Source: Clostridia bacterium (GTDB taxonomy: Bacteria; Bacillota; Clostridia; Oscillospirales; Acutalibacteraceae). Taken from it: a stretch of 64,000 nucleotides of DNA. A program made the position numbers and the translations under genes. The stretch spans positions 1-64,000 of the forward strand of contig JAFRXY010000083.1 of assembly GCA_017441385.1 (NCBI GenBank), in the 5' to 3' direction. This document shows positions 18,092 to 24,962 of the stretch, piece after piece (the stretch's first letter is position 1; the number at the start of each line of letters is the position of its first letter). Under the pieces are notes generated by a model, which saw only the letters and a program-made list of their open reading frames with translations, had not been told where the DNA came from and searched no databases.

Positions 18092-18334
18092 TTAATCCGT
18101 CTCGCTGCTGCCCTGTTCCTGCTGCCGGTCAGCGTCATAATACTCTAAGATGTCGCCGGGCTGACAGTTCAGCAGCTCGCAGACTAAAGATAGATTATCT
18201 GTGTTTACAATCTCACCATCACGGAATTTCTGTATAGTGCTTTCACTCATTATCTTGTCTTTTCTCAGCTTGTATGTGCTATACCCCGCCGCTTTAAGAG
18301 CTGCCAGCACGTCGATTCTGTACTTAATGGCCAT
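18092..18334 (-). CDS. Small Cro/CI-type (XRE, HTH_26-like) regulator
   Basis: 80 residues, nearly all a single helix-turn-helix domain: YRIDVLAALKAAGYSTYKLR, then MSESTIQKFRDGEIVNTDNL and LSLVCELLNCQPGDILEYY. Such small YozG-like regulators control neighbouring genes. It is transcribed away from the HIRAN operon, and the intervening 220 bp holds two opposing promoters with matching operator-like repeats, so it likely represses both itself and the HIRAN genes. Confidence 0.85.
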   Translation of the reverse strand: MAIKYRIDVLAALKAAGYSTYKLRKDKIMSESTIQKFRDGEIVNTDNLSLVCELLNCQPGDILEYYDADRQQEQGSSETD

Positions 18335-18402
18335 ACAGTCACGCTCCTCTTGTATTCAATGGGAGCGTATTTTATTAAATATTCCTCTCCCATTGTAACC
18401 AT

Positions 18403-18431
18403 ATTATAGCATAATATACACGAAAAATCAA
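18403..18431 (-). promoter_or_regulatory. Promoter of the small XRE gene
   Basis: Minus strand TTGATT, 17 bases, TATAAT. The minus-35 box touches the operator-like GTATACTATA at 18433-18442. Confidence 0.75.
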
Positions 18432-18432
18432 T

Positions 18433-18510
18433 GTATACTATACACTAAAATAAAGTGTATGTTTGTTTACTTTGCCAATAGACATACACGAATAATTAGT
18501 GTATACTATA
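18433..18510. promoter_or_regulatory. Pair of operator-like repeats
   Basis: The 10-mer GTATACTATA occurs at 18433-18442 and again at 18501-18510, embedded in dyads with flanking GTGTAT/ATACAC half sites. Additional half sites lie at about 18455-18460 and 18483-18489. One copy abuts the leftward promoter and the other overlaps the rightward minus-10. Confidence 0.65.
18479..18507 (+). promoter_or_regulatory. Promoter of the HIRAN operon
   Basis: TAGACA, 17 bases, TATACT, about 50 bp before the HIRAN gene. The minus-10 lies inside an operator-like repeat. Confidence 0.6.
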
Positions 18511-18557
18511 GTCAGACGGTGAGGGAAACACCGCAGAACACGAAAGGAGCAAACACC

Positions 18558-18995
18558 ATGAACACCATCAAGACACTCAGATCAAAGGTCATGACAATCG
18601 CAAACCGCTTTGTCAAGAACGGACTGCCCCGCCGCATGGCAATGATCAAAGCGTGGGGCATCGCAAAGAACCCCGACATCGACACAAAGGTGAAGGGCGT
18701 GACCGTCGGACGCAGACAGGAAGCAATCGCCCACCTTCGCCGCTATGCCGCCGTTGACATCTCCATCACGCTGGAACGCGAGAGCGGCAACGCTGCCGAC
18801 AGCAACGCCGTGGCTGTGATCGCCACAGTGAAGGGCAAAGGAAGCTACCAGATCGGCTACCTGCCCCGCTACCTCGCCGCCGTAGTTGCGCCGCTCATGG
18901 ACGCACACAAGGCAGTAGCGGCAGCCTTCCAGGAAGTGAGAGGAGGCGAAATAGCAAAGCCAAATTTCGGGCTTGCAATCGGTATCACGATATAA
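18558..18995 (+). CDS. HIRAN-domain protein
   Basis: 145 residues from the ATG at 18558, preceded by AAAGGAG; an earlier in-frame ATG at 18459 overlaps the promoter region. An N-terminal basic helix region (RFVKNGLPRRMAMIKAWGI) precedes a HIRAN domain: VTVGRRQEAIAHLRRY, ISITLERESGNAADSNAVAV, then YQIGYLPRYLAAVVAPLMDA. HIRAN modules bind 3' ends of single-stranded DNA in HLTF-type remodellers and occur alone or fused to nucleases in phages and mobile elements. First gene of a plus-strand operon under its own repressor-controlled promoter. A role in replication or phage interaction is inference. Confidence 0.8.
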   Translation: MNTIKTLRSKVMTIANRFVKNGLPRRMAMIKAWGIAKNPDIDTKVKGVTVGRRQEAIAHLRRYAAVDISITLERESGNAADSNAVAVIATVKGKGSYQIGYLPRYLAAVVAPLMDAHKAVAAAFQEVRGGEIAKPNFGLAIGITI

Positions 18996-19118
18996 AGAAA
19001 AGCCCCATACAGCAACACCCGACCAAAGGACGCTGTATAGAGCCAAGAACCCGCCGGAGCGGATAAGATCATTATAGCCTATCCGCTCCACAAAATCAAG
19101 TACAAGGAAGATTGAAAA

Positions 19119-19358
19119 ATGAATTATAATACATTGTACAAAGCCGTAGAAGATGATATTATTGAATTAAGCGAAACCAAAGCCGCAGAAGAGACTGTCA
19201 GCAGACTGCTCGACGCGCTCAAAGAAAAAGACCCGGAACTGTTCTTCCAGATGGACAGCGCAATCGGCAGACTTGCAAGAGCTTATGAAAAGCAGGGATT
19301 TGTCGGTGGTCTCGCAACATCCATAGCAATATTGATACTGAGAAACACAAGGAGGTGA
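19119..19358 (+). CDS. Small protein of unknown function
   Basis: 79 residues (NYNTLYKAVEDDIIELSETK... AAEETVSRLLDALKEKDPEL), predicted mostly helical and acidic, with a Gly-rich hydrophobic C-terminal stretch (GFVGGLATSIAILIL). I do not recognise the family. It starts about 120 bp after the HIRAN gene with GGAAG upstream, and the next gene follows four bases later, so the two are probably translated from one mRNA. Confidence 0.65.
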   Translation: MNYNTLYKAVEDDIIELSETKAAEETVSRLLDALKEKDPELFFQMDSAIGRLARAYEKQGFVGGLATSIAILILRNTRR

Positions 19359-19362
19359 GCCG

Positions 19363-19602
19363 ATGGAAGAAGGACATATTGTACTCGACCTTATGTTCGG
19401 CAAAACGCGAGTGATGATCTGCGACGATTACTGTGTGCAAGAGGAAGAAGAAATTGACAAAATACTCCGTAGAGTCGGGGAAATCGTTGTAAAGCATTTA
19501 TCAGCAGCAGCGACAGAAAAAGTCGTAAGAGAAATTAAAATCGAGAGGAGCAAGAAATTATCTGCGGAGAAAAAAGAGTCTATTGATAGCGATTCTATCT
19601 AA
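19363..19602 (+). CDS. Small charged protein of unknown function
   Basis: 79 residues (EEGHIVLDLMFGKTRVMICD... EEEIDKILRRVGEIVVKHLS) ending in a Lys/Glu/Ser-rich tail. GGAGG lies inside the end of the preceding gene, eight bases before this ATG, giving tight coupling. Family not recognised; no membrane segment or metal motif. Confidence 0.65.
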   Translation: MEEGHIVLDLMFGKTRVMICDDYCVQEEEEIDKILRRVGEIVVKHLSAAATEKVVREIKIERSKKLSAEKKESIDSDSI

Positions 19603-19659
19603 AACCCGTCTCTATTAAGCTCCATGTGTCCTCTGCGAATATTTCTGCGGTTAAGCCGG

Positions 19660-19956
19660 CTATCCCTGCAAAGGCTCCCCAAAAATCAGCAAATAGGTTT
19701 CCTTGTTGATTCCTTCACAGTGTTGATCTATAAATGACAGGGCTTCCGCTTCACTTAAAACTTCAACCGCTGCACCGTCTAGTCTTAAGCCGCTCACGAT
19801 ACTTTCACGTACCTTGAAAAAAGCCCCTTTTTGTGATTGATAAAGCGTCACGCGCTCAAAAATGCCTTCAACACTGCATAGTGTTTTTGACTGGTCAGGA
19901 GAATAACATTTGCCTCCAACATAATACTCCGGAGACTCTTCATCATGTTTATCCAT
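19660..19956 (-). CDS. Hypothetical island protein
   Basis: 98 residues from the ATG at 19956, chosen because AGGAG lies nine bases upstream; the longer frame to 20040 runs into the repeat array. Sequence: DKHDEESPEYYVGGKCYSPD, TLCSVEGIFERVTLYQSQKG, AAVEVLSEAEALSFIDQHCE. No family recognised. It is convergent with the HIRAN operon, and the array of 11-bp-phased repeats lies immediately upstream, so the protein or its promoter is probably tied to that array. Confidence 0.6.
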   Translation of the reverse strand: MDKHDEESPEYYVGGKCYSPDQSKTLCSVEGIFERVTLYQSQKGAFFKVRESIVSGLRLDGAAVEVLSEAEALSFIDQHCEGINKETYLLIFGEPLQG

Positions 19957-19982
19957 ATTGCGTTGCTCCTTTTTTGGTAAAC

Positions 19983-20158
19983 TCTTGGTACACTTTTGGT
20001 AAACTCCTATTTCTACTGTGTTGTACCACTTTTGTACCACTTTTGTATAACTTTTGTCTAACCCTTTTGCACACTAATTGCACACTGATTGTAAACCGAA
20101 TTTTTGAAAAAACGCGCTACTTTTGCTATACTTTTGACCTACCCTTGACCAACTTTTG
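19983..20158. repeat. 11-bp-phased direct repeat array (ACTTTTG)
   Basis: ACTTTTG occurs at 19992, 20028, 20039, 20050, 20119, 20130 and 20152, with degenerate copies (CCCTTTTG, ACCCTTG, CTCTTGG) at about 19984, 20062 and 20141. Runs keep exactly 11-bp spacing (20028-20039-20050 and 20119-20130-20141-20152), one helical turn, as in iteron or centromere-like protein-binding arrays. Confidence 0.75.
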
Positions 20159-20255
20159 ACCAACCGTTTATTAGCAATAAGACGGCTGGTCAAAACGCAG
20201 GTCAGACCGAAAAGAGAGGTAAAGTGGATTGCTCTTAATAAGCCGTAAAACCCAC

Positions 20256-20284
20256 TTGTAAACAGCGGCGAAACATGGTATAAT
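20256..20284 (+). promoter_or_regulatory. Promoter for a possible small RNA
   Basis: TTGTAA, 17 bases, TATAAT on the plus strand. No plus-strand gene follows; a terminator stands about 30 bases downstream of the expected start. Confidence 0.55.
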
Positions 20285-20290
20285 ATACTT

Positions 20291-20354
20291 ACGGTTAATA
20301 TCCGCCGTGCAGTATGGAGCATTCCCCGCGCCGCTTTGGGGAATGCTCTTTTTT
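20291..20354 (+). ncRNA. Candidate 64-nt island small RNA
   Basis: Bounded by the promoter at 20256-20284 and the terminator hairpin at 20317-20354. It has no start codon with a ribosome site. It lies opposite any transcript reading through from the Xis-like gene, so it could be a countertranscript. Inference from signals only. Confidence 0.4.
20317..20354. terminator. Rho-independent terminator
   Basis: GAGCATTCCCC, a 10-base loop and GGGGAATGCTC followed by TTTTTT on the plus strand. It directly abuts the stop of the minus-strand Xis-like gene and may serve both directions. Confidence 0.8.
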
Positions 20355-20537
20355 CTATGCGTACATTCTCTCTGTAAAATATTTCTTGGAAATGCGCCCG
20401 CGCACGGTCAGATAGCCTTTGGCTTCCAGCTCGGCATTCAGGCGGGCGATAATCCGGTAAGCCGTCGGAACGGATACCGACAGTATTTCCGCGATGTCGG
20501 GCGCAAAATAGTAATACTGGTTTTCTCTCTGTGCCAT
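20355..20537 (-). CDS. Small HTH protein, probable excisionase/Xis-like
   Basis: 60 residues: AQRENQYYYFAPDIAEILSV, PTAYRIIARLNAELEAKGYL, then VRGRISKKYFTERMYA. This is a complete winged-helix/AlpA-MerR-like DNA-binding unit in which the conserved V-S-x-P-T-A-Y-R-I-I helix is followed by a beta wing ending in K-Y-F. Proteins of this size and sequence are common in Clostridial integrative elements and are thought to direct excision or regulate replication. It lies between the 11-bp array and the iteron-flanked origin. Confidence 0.75.
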   Translation of the reverse strand: MAQRENQYYYFAPDIAEILSVSVPTAYRIIARLNAELEAKGYLTVRGRISKKYFTERMYA

Positions 20538-20602
20538 TCTCTACACCTCAATTTTTATAAATTGCTGTATAATGTTCTGTTATCTTTCAATCAACAGATT
20601 GT

Positions 20603-20897
20603 GTTACCACTTTTTCTATCATTTGTTACCACTCCGCTTTTTCTTAAAAATGCGTATTCAAGGGGGTTTCCGCTGTTTTGTTACCTGTTACCACTTTTTT
20701 ACAGAAGGTACGCTATTATAAAATATTTTCTGCGCATGTATATATTGCGTTTTTTTATTCCTTACACGTATCTTTATATTTTACTGGTAACAGTGGTAAC
20801 AATTATGAATAAAAGCTTGTAAACGTCGTATTTTAGGGCTTTGAGCTGTTACCGGTTGAGTGGTAACAAAATTGCTTATACTGGTAACAGTGGTAAC
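20603..20897. other. Candidate replication origin: iterons flanking an AT-rich core
   Basis: The 9-mer GTTACCACT stands at 20603, 20625 and 20687 on one side; its inverse AGTGGTAAC or close variants (ACTGGTAAC) stand at 20783, 20792, 20859, 20880 and 20889, with GTTACCGGT at 20848. Between the two sets lies an AT-rich core (about 20696-20782). The site is immediately downstream of the helicase gene. Staphylococcal pathogenicity-island origins have this design. Confidence 0.75.
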
Positions 20898-20900
20898 ACG

Positions 20901-23051
20901 TCAGCCGGAAAGAATACTGTCAAAGTCATATTTTACCGAATAGGTTTTTACGGAAAGTCCATTGATACGTTCCTGTTTCTGCAAACGACCATTGTCAAAA
21001 ATAAGCAAGCCGCGATTCTTCCATTGCTTCGTGACAGCCTTTACATCGTAGCCCCTGTTCTCCAGAAAGTCACGCAAAGCGGCGACGATAATAACAATGC
21101 GCTTATTCTTAACGTCTATTTTTCCGTAGCACTGCCGCGCCGCTTCTTTTGGATATTCCTGAAATGAAGTTGCTGATTCCTCAAAACAATGTCTGTGTTC
21201 CGTCACCCAAGCGATCACATCATCAAATGCACGTTCCCCAGTATTGATAGCGGCGGTATCCTTGACAAACGGCGCAATATCTTCATCTTCCAGCGGGTCA
21301 ATGTGATAATCGTCGAACAGCACCCTGCAAATCAGCTTGTCTACTTCCAGCAGAAACGCCGCCGCTGCCGCTTGCTTCTGATCGGTGTGCATCAGGCGGG
21401 TTATACGTGCGGTGCGGACGTTCAGGTTTTGCCTGATCCCGTTCCACGTTTGAGGATCCGCGATCTTTGCCTTGATGCAGGCCGTCCACTGCTCACCCAC
21501 CAAGCCGAAATTTTCGGAGATGACATCCACGAAAGCAGCGGGGTCGTCAAAGAGCCTGTCCCCGATCTCCACCTCTATCACACGGTTCTTTGCGCCGCCG
21601 GAGCTGTTTTCTTTGGTGACGGGTTCCTCACCGGTCAGCAGCAGGATATTGTGCCAGTGCTCGATGGTTTGCAGCTTATCGGTGGCGCTGCCTCTGGTGC
21701 GTCCTTCGCCGCCGCTGTGGTTCATAATCAGATCGTTGTAAGCGGCGGTTTTGTTTCCGTAATCCTTCAACGTTTGCAGTTCGTCCATGAAGACAGGAAG
21801 GTCACCGAAGAAGCCATAGAGCCGCTCACGACCGACAGCGGTTGTATCCAGTGTGGAGATAAGCGCGTTCTGTGCAGCGGGATTGCCCCAGCAGCTTGCC
21901 GCCGCCTGCAGTGCCACGGTCTTGCCTGTTCCGGTTGCTCCCCACAGCTCCACCGCAAAGAGCTGCCTCCCCAGCGGCTTCATCAGAATGCTGCCCAGAC
22001 TTGCCGCGATCGCCAGCCGGAGCGGCGTGCTGTCTGATTTGCTGCCCGTCTTCCAGTACTGCTCCGCCATCACGTGCAGCCATGTGTCAAGACTTCCCTT
22101 CTTCTCAAAGTGCCTCAGCTTGTCTTCCAGCAAAGGATCTCCGTCAAACTCGATACGCGCCCTGTCATACGGCATAAAACAGCGGTACGGGTCGGAATCG
22201 TCACCCATCCAGCCCAGACGCGCCGCCGAATATTTGGAAGGAATCGCGCCGCTTGCCTGATTGCGGTCAAGCAGAACGGTGAAATAATCCATAGCATTGT
22301 GCGCCTTGTCGCTGTTGATGGAAATGCCAAACTTGGCAAGGCTTTTGATGCGTGTCACATCGGCGAGCGTTTCCCTGTCAACTGTGGCATATTGCCAGCC
22401 GCCGAACGTAACACTTGGATTATGAAAGGCAAGACGGATTTTCTCGGTGTGACTGTCGATATTGCGGTAAATGCAGACCGGCACCACCGCATGGGGGAAG
22501 ACGGTGCGCGTCACGCTTCCTTCGGGCGTTTCCACCGTGTAATATATCTTCTTGCCGTCATATTCATACTTTCCGGAATACAGCGGCGCCCGCAGATCGG
22601 GCAGATCAGGAAACTCCACCGTATTGTTATCGTTGGCGGCATTGAGTGCCTGATAATACAGGCGTTCTTCCTCTTTGCGTCGCTTCTCCTCGTCCTTTGC
22701 CGCTTTCCGTATGGCAGACACCATATTGTCAAAACTTCGCTTGTTGTCCGATTTTTCCCGCAGCGCGGCGGTTTTGCGCTCGCAATACGTTGGGTCGCTT
22801 TGCCAGAGCAGGCGGAAAGCGGCGATCACGTCCGCGTCTGTCACGAATTTCCCCGCGCCTTCCGCGTCGACGGTCAGCGATTCCGTCAACTGCCGCGCCG
22901 CTTCTTCCTCCGTCATCTTACCGCTATCGTCACCCACCACGGACAGGATTGTCATATCTTCAGATTCGCCGCTTTCGGAAGAATCCACTTCCATTTCCGC
23001 AAATGCTTCAAGCTGTTGTGGCGTCAGCCTCGTGCTGTATGAAGGCTGCAA
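20901..23051 (-). CDS. DUF927-type replicative helicase (Rep-like)
   Basis: 716 residues. The second half is an ATPase with Walker A GATGTGKTVALQAAAS near residue 384, Walker B DLPVFMDELQT, and DUF927 surroundings (PLRLAIAASLGSILMKPLG, LLLTGEEPVTKENSS). The N-terminal 130 residues are acidic and likely a linker. The start is a TTG at 23051 with GAGGTG seven bases upstream, and it overlaps the primase gene by 44 bp, showing translational coupling. Together the two proteins should form a primase-helicase for island replication, acting on the iteron region that begins four bases after the stop. Confidence 0.85.
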   Translation of the reverse strand: MQPSYSTRLTPQQLEAFAEMEVDSSESGESEDMTILSVVGDDSGKMTEEEAARQLTESLTVDAEGAGKFVTDADVIAAFRLLWQSDPTYCERKTAALREKSDNKRSFDNMVSAIRKAAKDEEKRRKEEERLYYQALNAANDNNTVEFPDLPDLRAPLYSGKYEYDGKKIYYTVETPEGSVTRTVFPHAVVPVCIYRNIDSHTEKIRLAFHNPSVTFGGWQYATVDRETLADVTRIKSLAKFGISINSDKAHNAMDYFTVLLDRNQASGAIPSKYSAARLGWMGDDSDPYRCFMPYDRARIEFDGDPLLEDKLRHFEKKGSLDTWLHVMAEQYWKTGSKSDSTPLRLAIAASLGSILMKPLGRQLFAVELWGATGTGKTVALQAAASCWGNPAAQNALISTLDTTAVGRERLYGFFGDLPVFMDELQTLKDYGNKTAAYNDLIMNHSGGEGRTRGSATDKLQTIEHWHNILLLTGEEPVTKENSSGGAKNRVIEVEIGDRLFDDPAAFVDVISENFGLVGEQWTACIKAKIADPQTWNGIRQNLNVRTARITRLMHTDQKQAAAAAFLLEVDKLICRVLFDDYHIDPLEDEDIAPFVKDTAAINTGERAFDDVIAWVTEHRHCFEESATSFQEYPKEAARQCYGKIDVKNKRIVIIVAALRDFLENRGYDVKAVTKQWKNRGLLIFDNGRLQKQERINGLSVKTYSVKYDFDSILSG

Positions 23052-23706
23052 TTTCGTTCACCTCGTTCCCACAGGTTTTGTATAAATCCAATAATTCTTC
23101 ACCGCTGCCGGTAATCAGAATATCACACAGATATTCGGCGCGGTCCAGATGCTGCAACGAATAGACAAAGCGCGGGTCCAGCGGTGCATCTTCACTTTGC
23201 GGCGCGTGATCTCTTCGCCAGTACCACAGCATTCTGTGATAGTCCGTCAATGTCCTGCAAGCCTTTTGACACCATGCGTCAAACCGTTCCTGCAATACCC
23301 GCGCCCGTTCCCGCTGCGCCTGCTGCGCCGCTGCTATGCGTTTTTCCGCAATAGTGAGCGGTCGGTTATGGAGCGGCAAATCCAGCGTAAAATCATCATT
23401 GAGCCGTCGCAGCGCGTCCATGCGCGACAGCTTCAGCAGCTTAGCGGCCAGCTCTATTACGTCGCCGCCCTCATTGCAGCCAAAGCAATACCACAATTGC
23501 TTCTCACGGCTGATTGTGAAGCTCGGTGTCTTCTCACTGTGAAACGGACACAGACATTTGCCATGTCTGTCGAGCTGCAAACCGTACCTTTGCGCAACAT
23601 CGACAATATCCAGCCGTTCCCGCGCTTCCTTGAAAATATCATCCGATATTATCACATCCTCGATATTATTTTTGCTGTTGCGCCGCTCATGAATCTGTGT
23701 TATCAT
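23008..23706 (-). CDS. CHC2 zinc-finger primase-like protein
   Basis: 232 residues. Residues about 30-100 hold the DnaG-type zinc-binding module: VVDVAQRYGLQLDRHGKCLC, PFHSEKTPSFTISREKQLWY, CFGCNEGGDVIELAAKLL, i.e. C-x-x-H and C-x-x-C ligands. The Toprim catalytic domain of DnaG is absent, so this is the template-recognition part only, as often seen in mobile elements where it pairs with a separate helicase. The C-terminal half is helical with a Trp-rich segment (YHRMLWYWRRDHAP) of unknown role. It overlaps the DUF927 gene. Confidence 0.85.
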   Translation of the reverse strand: MITQIHERRNSKNNIEDVIISDDIFKEARERLDIVDVAQRYGLQLDRHGKCLCPFHSEKTPSFTISREKQLWYCFGCNEGGDVIELAAKLLKLSRMDALRRLNDDFTLDLPLHNRPLTIAEKRIAAAQQAQRERARVLQERFDAWCQKACRTLTDYHRMLWYWRRDHAPQSEDAPLDPRFVYSLQHLDRAEYLCDILITGSGEELLDLYKTCGNEVNEIAAFIQHEADATTA

Positions 23707-23784
23707 GGAAGCGGCGGCTTTTCGTTTGTTGCCGTCATTACGCTCATAGTCTCTTGCTTGGCCGCTGGACTGTGGGCGTTTTTC

Positions 23785-23994
23785 TTATGCCTGTGCGGCT
23801 GCCGGAGCAGCGGTTGCGTTCTTCTCAGTCGCCAGACGGTCGATGATCTCCATAATGCGTGTGGTTTCTTCTTCGTCAAGCTCCTTGCGCAGCTTGCGGG
23901 AAAGGGAACTGTCGCAGATTCCCAATTCGGCCGCCACTTTGTAAAGCTTCACACCTGTTTCCATCGCGTGAAATCTGATTTTTGCGTTCGTCAT
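23785..23994 (-). CDS. Small HTH protein (Str/Cro-like)
   Basis: 69 residues from the ATG at 23994, chosen because AAAGGAG is nine bases upstream; the ATG at 24000 would be only three bases away. Sequence TNAKIRFHAMETGVKLYKVA, AELGICDSSLSRKLRKELDE: a one-domain helix-turn-helix of the type found just after the repressor in integrative elements, followed by an Ala-rich tail. First gene of the replication operon, transcribed from the leftward face-to-face promoter opposite the XRE repressor. Confidence 0.75.
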   Translation of the reverse strand: MTNAKIRFHAMETGVKLYKVAAELGICDSSLSRKLRKELDEEETTRIMEIIDRLATEKNATAAPAAAQA

Positions 23995-24012
23995 TTTCAT
24001 TAACTCCTTTCC

Positions 24013-24074
24013 ATGTCAACATATTGACATTTTCTATTGTTTATGATATAATCATACTGTCGATATGTTGTTAT
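24013..24074. promoter_or_regulatory. Repressor operators in the divergent switch
   Basis: ATGTCAACATATTGACAT (24013-24030) is a dyad overlapping the rightward minus-35. A second version, read on the other strand as TAACAACATATCGACAGT, lies at 24057-24074 over the start points. Both fit the consensus GTYAACATATYGAC. Confidence 0.7.
24024..24052 (+). promoter_or_regulatory. Rightward promoter (XRE-int)
   Basis: TTGACA, 17 bases, TATAAT. Expected start about 24059, giving a leader of about 130 nt before the XRE gene that passes through the opposing promoter. Confidence 0.85.
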
Positions 24075-24078
24075 CTTC

Positions 24079-24107
24079 ATTATACAATATAAAAATCATT
24101 ATGTCAA
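24079..24107 (-). promoter_or_regulatory. Leftward promoter (HTH-primase-helicase)
   Basis: Minus strand TTGACA, 17 bases, TATAAT. Expected start about 24072; the transcript runs leftward across the rightward promoter. Confidence 0.85.
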
Positions 24108-24189
24108 GCGATTCGCTGCATTATTTTAAAAATATTATTTATTTTCGACGTTTTGTTGTTTATTAAATATTTGAAGGAGTGCAAGTATT

Positions 24190-24960
24190 ATGACGAATAA
24201 AATCATTTTTGCAGATAGATTATTTTCGTTAAGAAAAGAAAACAATTTAACAAGACAGAAAGTTTCTGACAGCCTTGGAATTACCCGTGCCGCATTGGAG
24301 TATTATGAAAAAGGTAAACGAACACCGGACGTAAATATGATAGCAAAAATGGCATCATATTATGGTGTTTCAACTGATTATTTGCTGGGGTGTTCCGATG
24401 CAAGATCATCCGATGATAAAATAAGAATTGCTTGTGACGTAACTGGACTTGATGAAAAGCACATAATTACTTTACAATTAGCGAAAAAAGAAAAGCAATT
24501 ATCTGACCAAGTTGATTTGATTGACAATCATATCTCCGTCACATATCTTGAAGTTATTAACTATCTGCTTAGTGCAATTGAACTTTATCCATTCCCATTA
24601 ACAAACCTGATTGATATGCTCTATTTTCTAGGAGATGATAGCAATTTAGGTGATAATACAACTCTTTACCCTATAGGTGGCGTAATGAGTTCTCGTAACA
24701 AAGGTGAAACAATTATGATGACTTCGGAAAGATATCATAACCTGTTGGACCATTCTACAAGAGACAGTTTTGCGGAATTATACGACAAAATACTCAATAA
24801 TATAAGTTCATTTAGATGTTCACAGGATGATGAAACGAGTGAATTATTTTTATTACGACAATTTCTAAATAAGAGCATAGAAGAACTAAATGAAAAAATT
24901 GAAAGTGCAAACAACAGTTTACTCTGTAAAATAAATTCCGATACTGAAGATGAGGAATAA
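24190..24960 (+). CDS. XRE-family repressor (Stl/CI-like)
   Basis: 256 residues. Residues 7-62 form a standard HTH_3 domain: FADRLFSLRKENNLTRQKVS, DSLGITRAALEYYEKGKRTP, NMIAKMASYYGVSTDYLLG. The remaining 190 residues are helical and AT-rich in codon use, unlike most genes here, and have no LexA-type peptidase motif, so derepression by RecA-driven self-cleavage is not evident. This size and placement, immediately before the integrase and divergent from a small HTH gene, matches the Stl repressor of phage-inducible islands, which is released by a helper-phage protein. Start ATG at 24190 after GAAGGAG. Confidence 0.85.
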   Translation: MTNKIIFADRLFSLRKENNLTRQKVSDSLGITRAALEYYEKGKRTPDVNMIAKMASYYGVSTDYLLGCSDARSSDDKIRIACDVTGLDEKHIITLQLAKKEKQLSDQVDLIDNHISVTYLEVINYLLSAIELYPFPLTNLIDMLYFLGDDSNLGDNTTLYPIGGVMSSRNKGETIMMTSERYHNLLDHSTRDSFAELYDKILNNISSFRCSQDDETSELFLLRQFLNKSIEELNEKIESANNSLLCKINSDTEDEE

Positions 24961-24962
24961 CC

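Noticed and set aside
20603-20897. CRISPR-like array
   Set aside because: The repeats are only 9 bp, are irregularly spaced, and change orientation around an AT-rich core; there are no spacers of uniform length and no cas genes.
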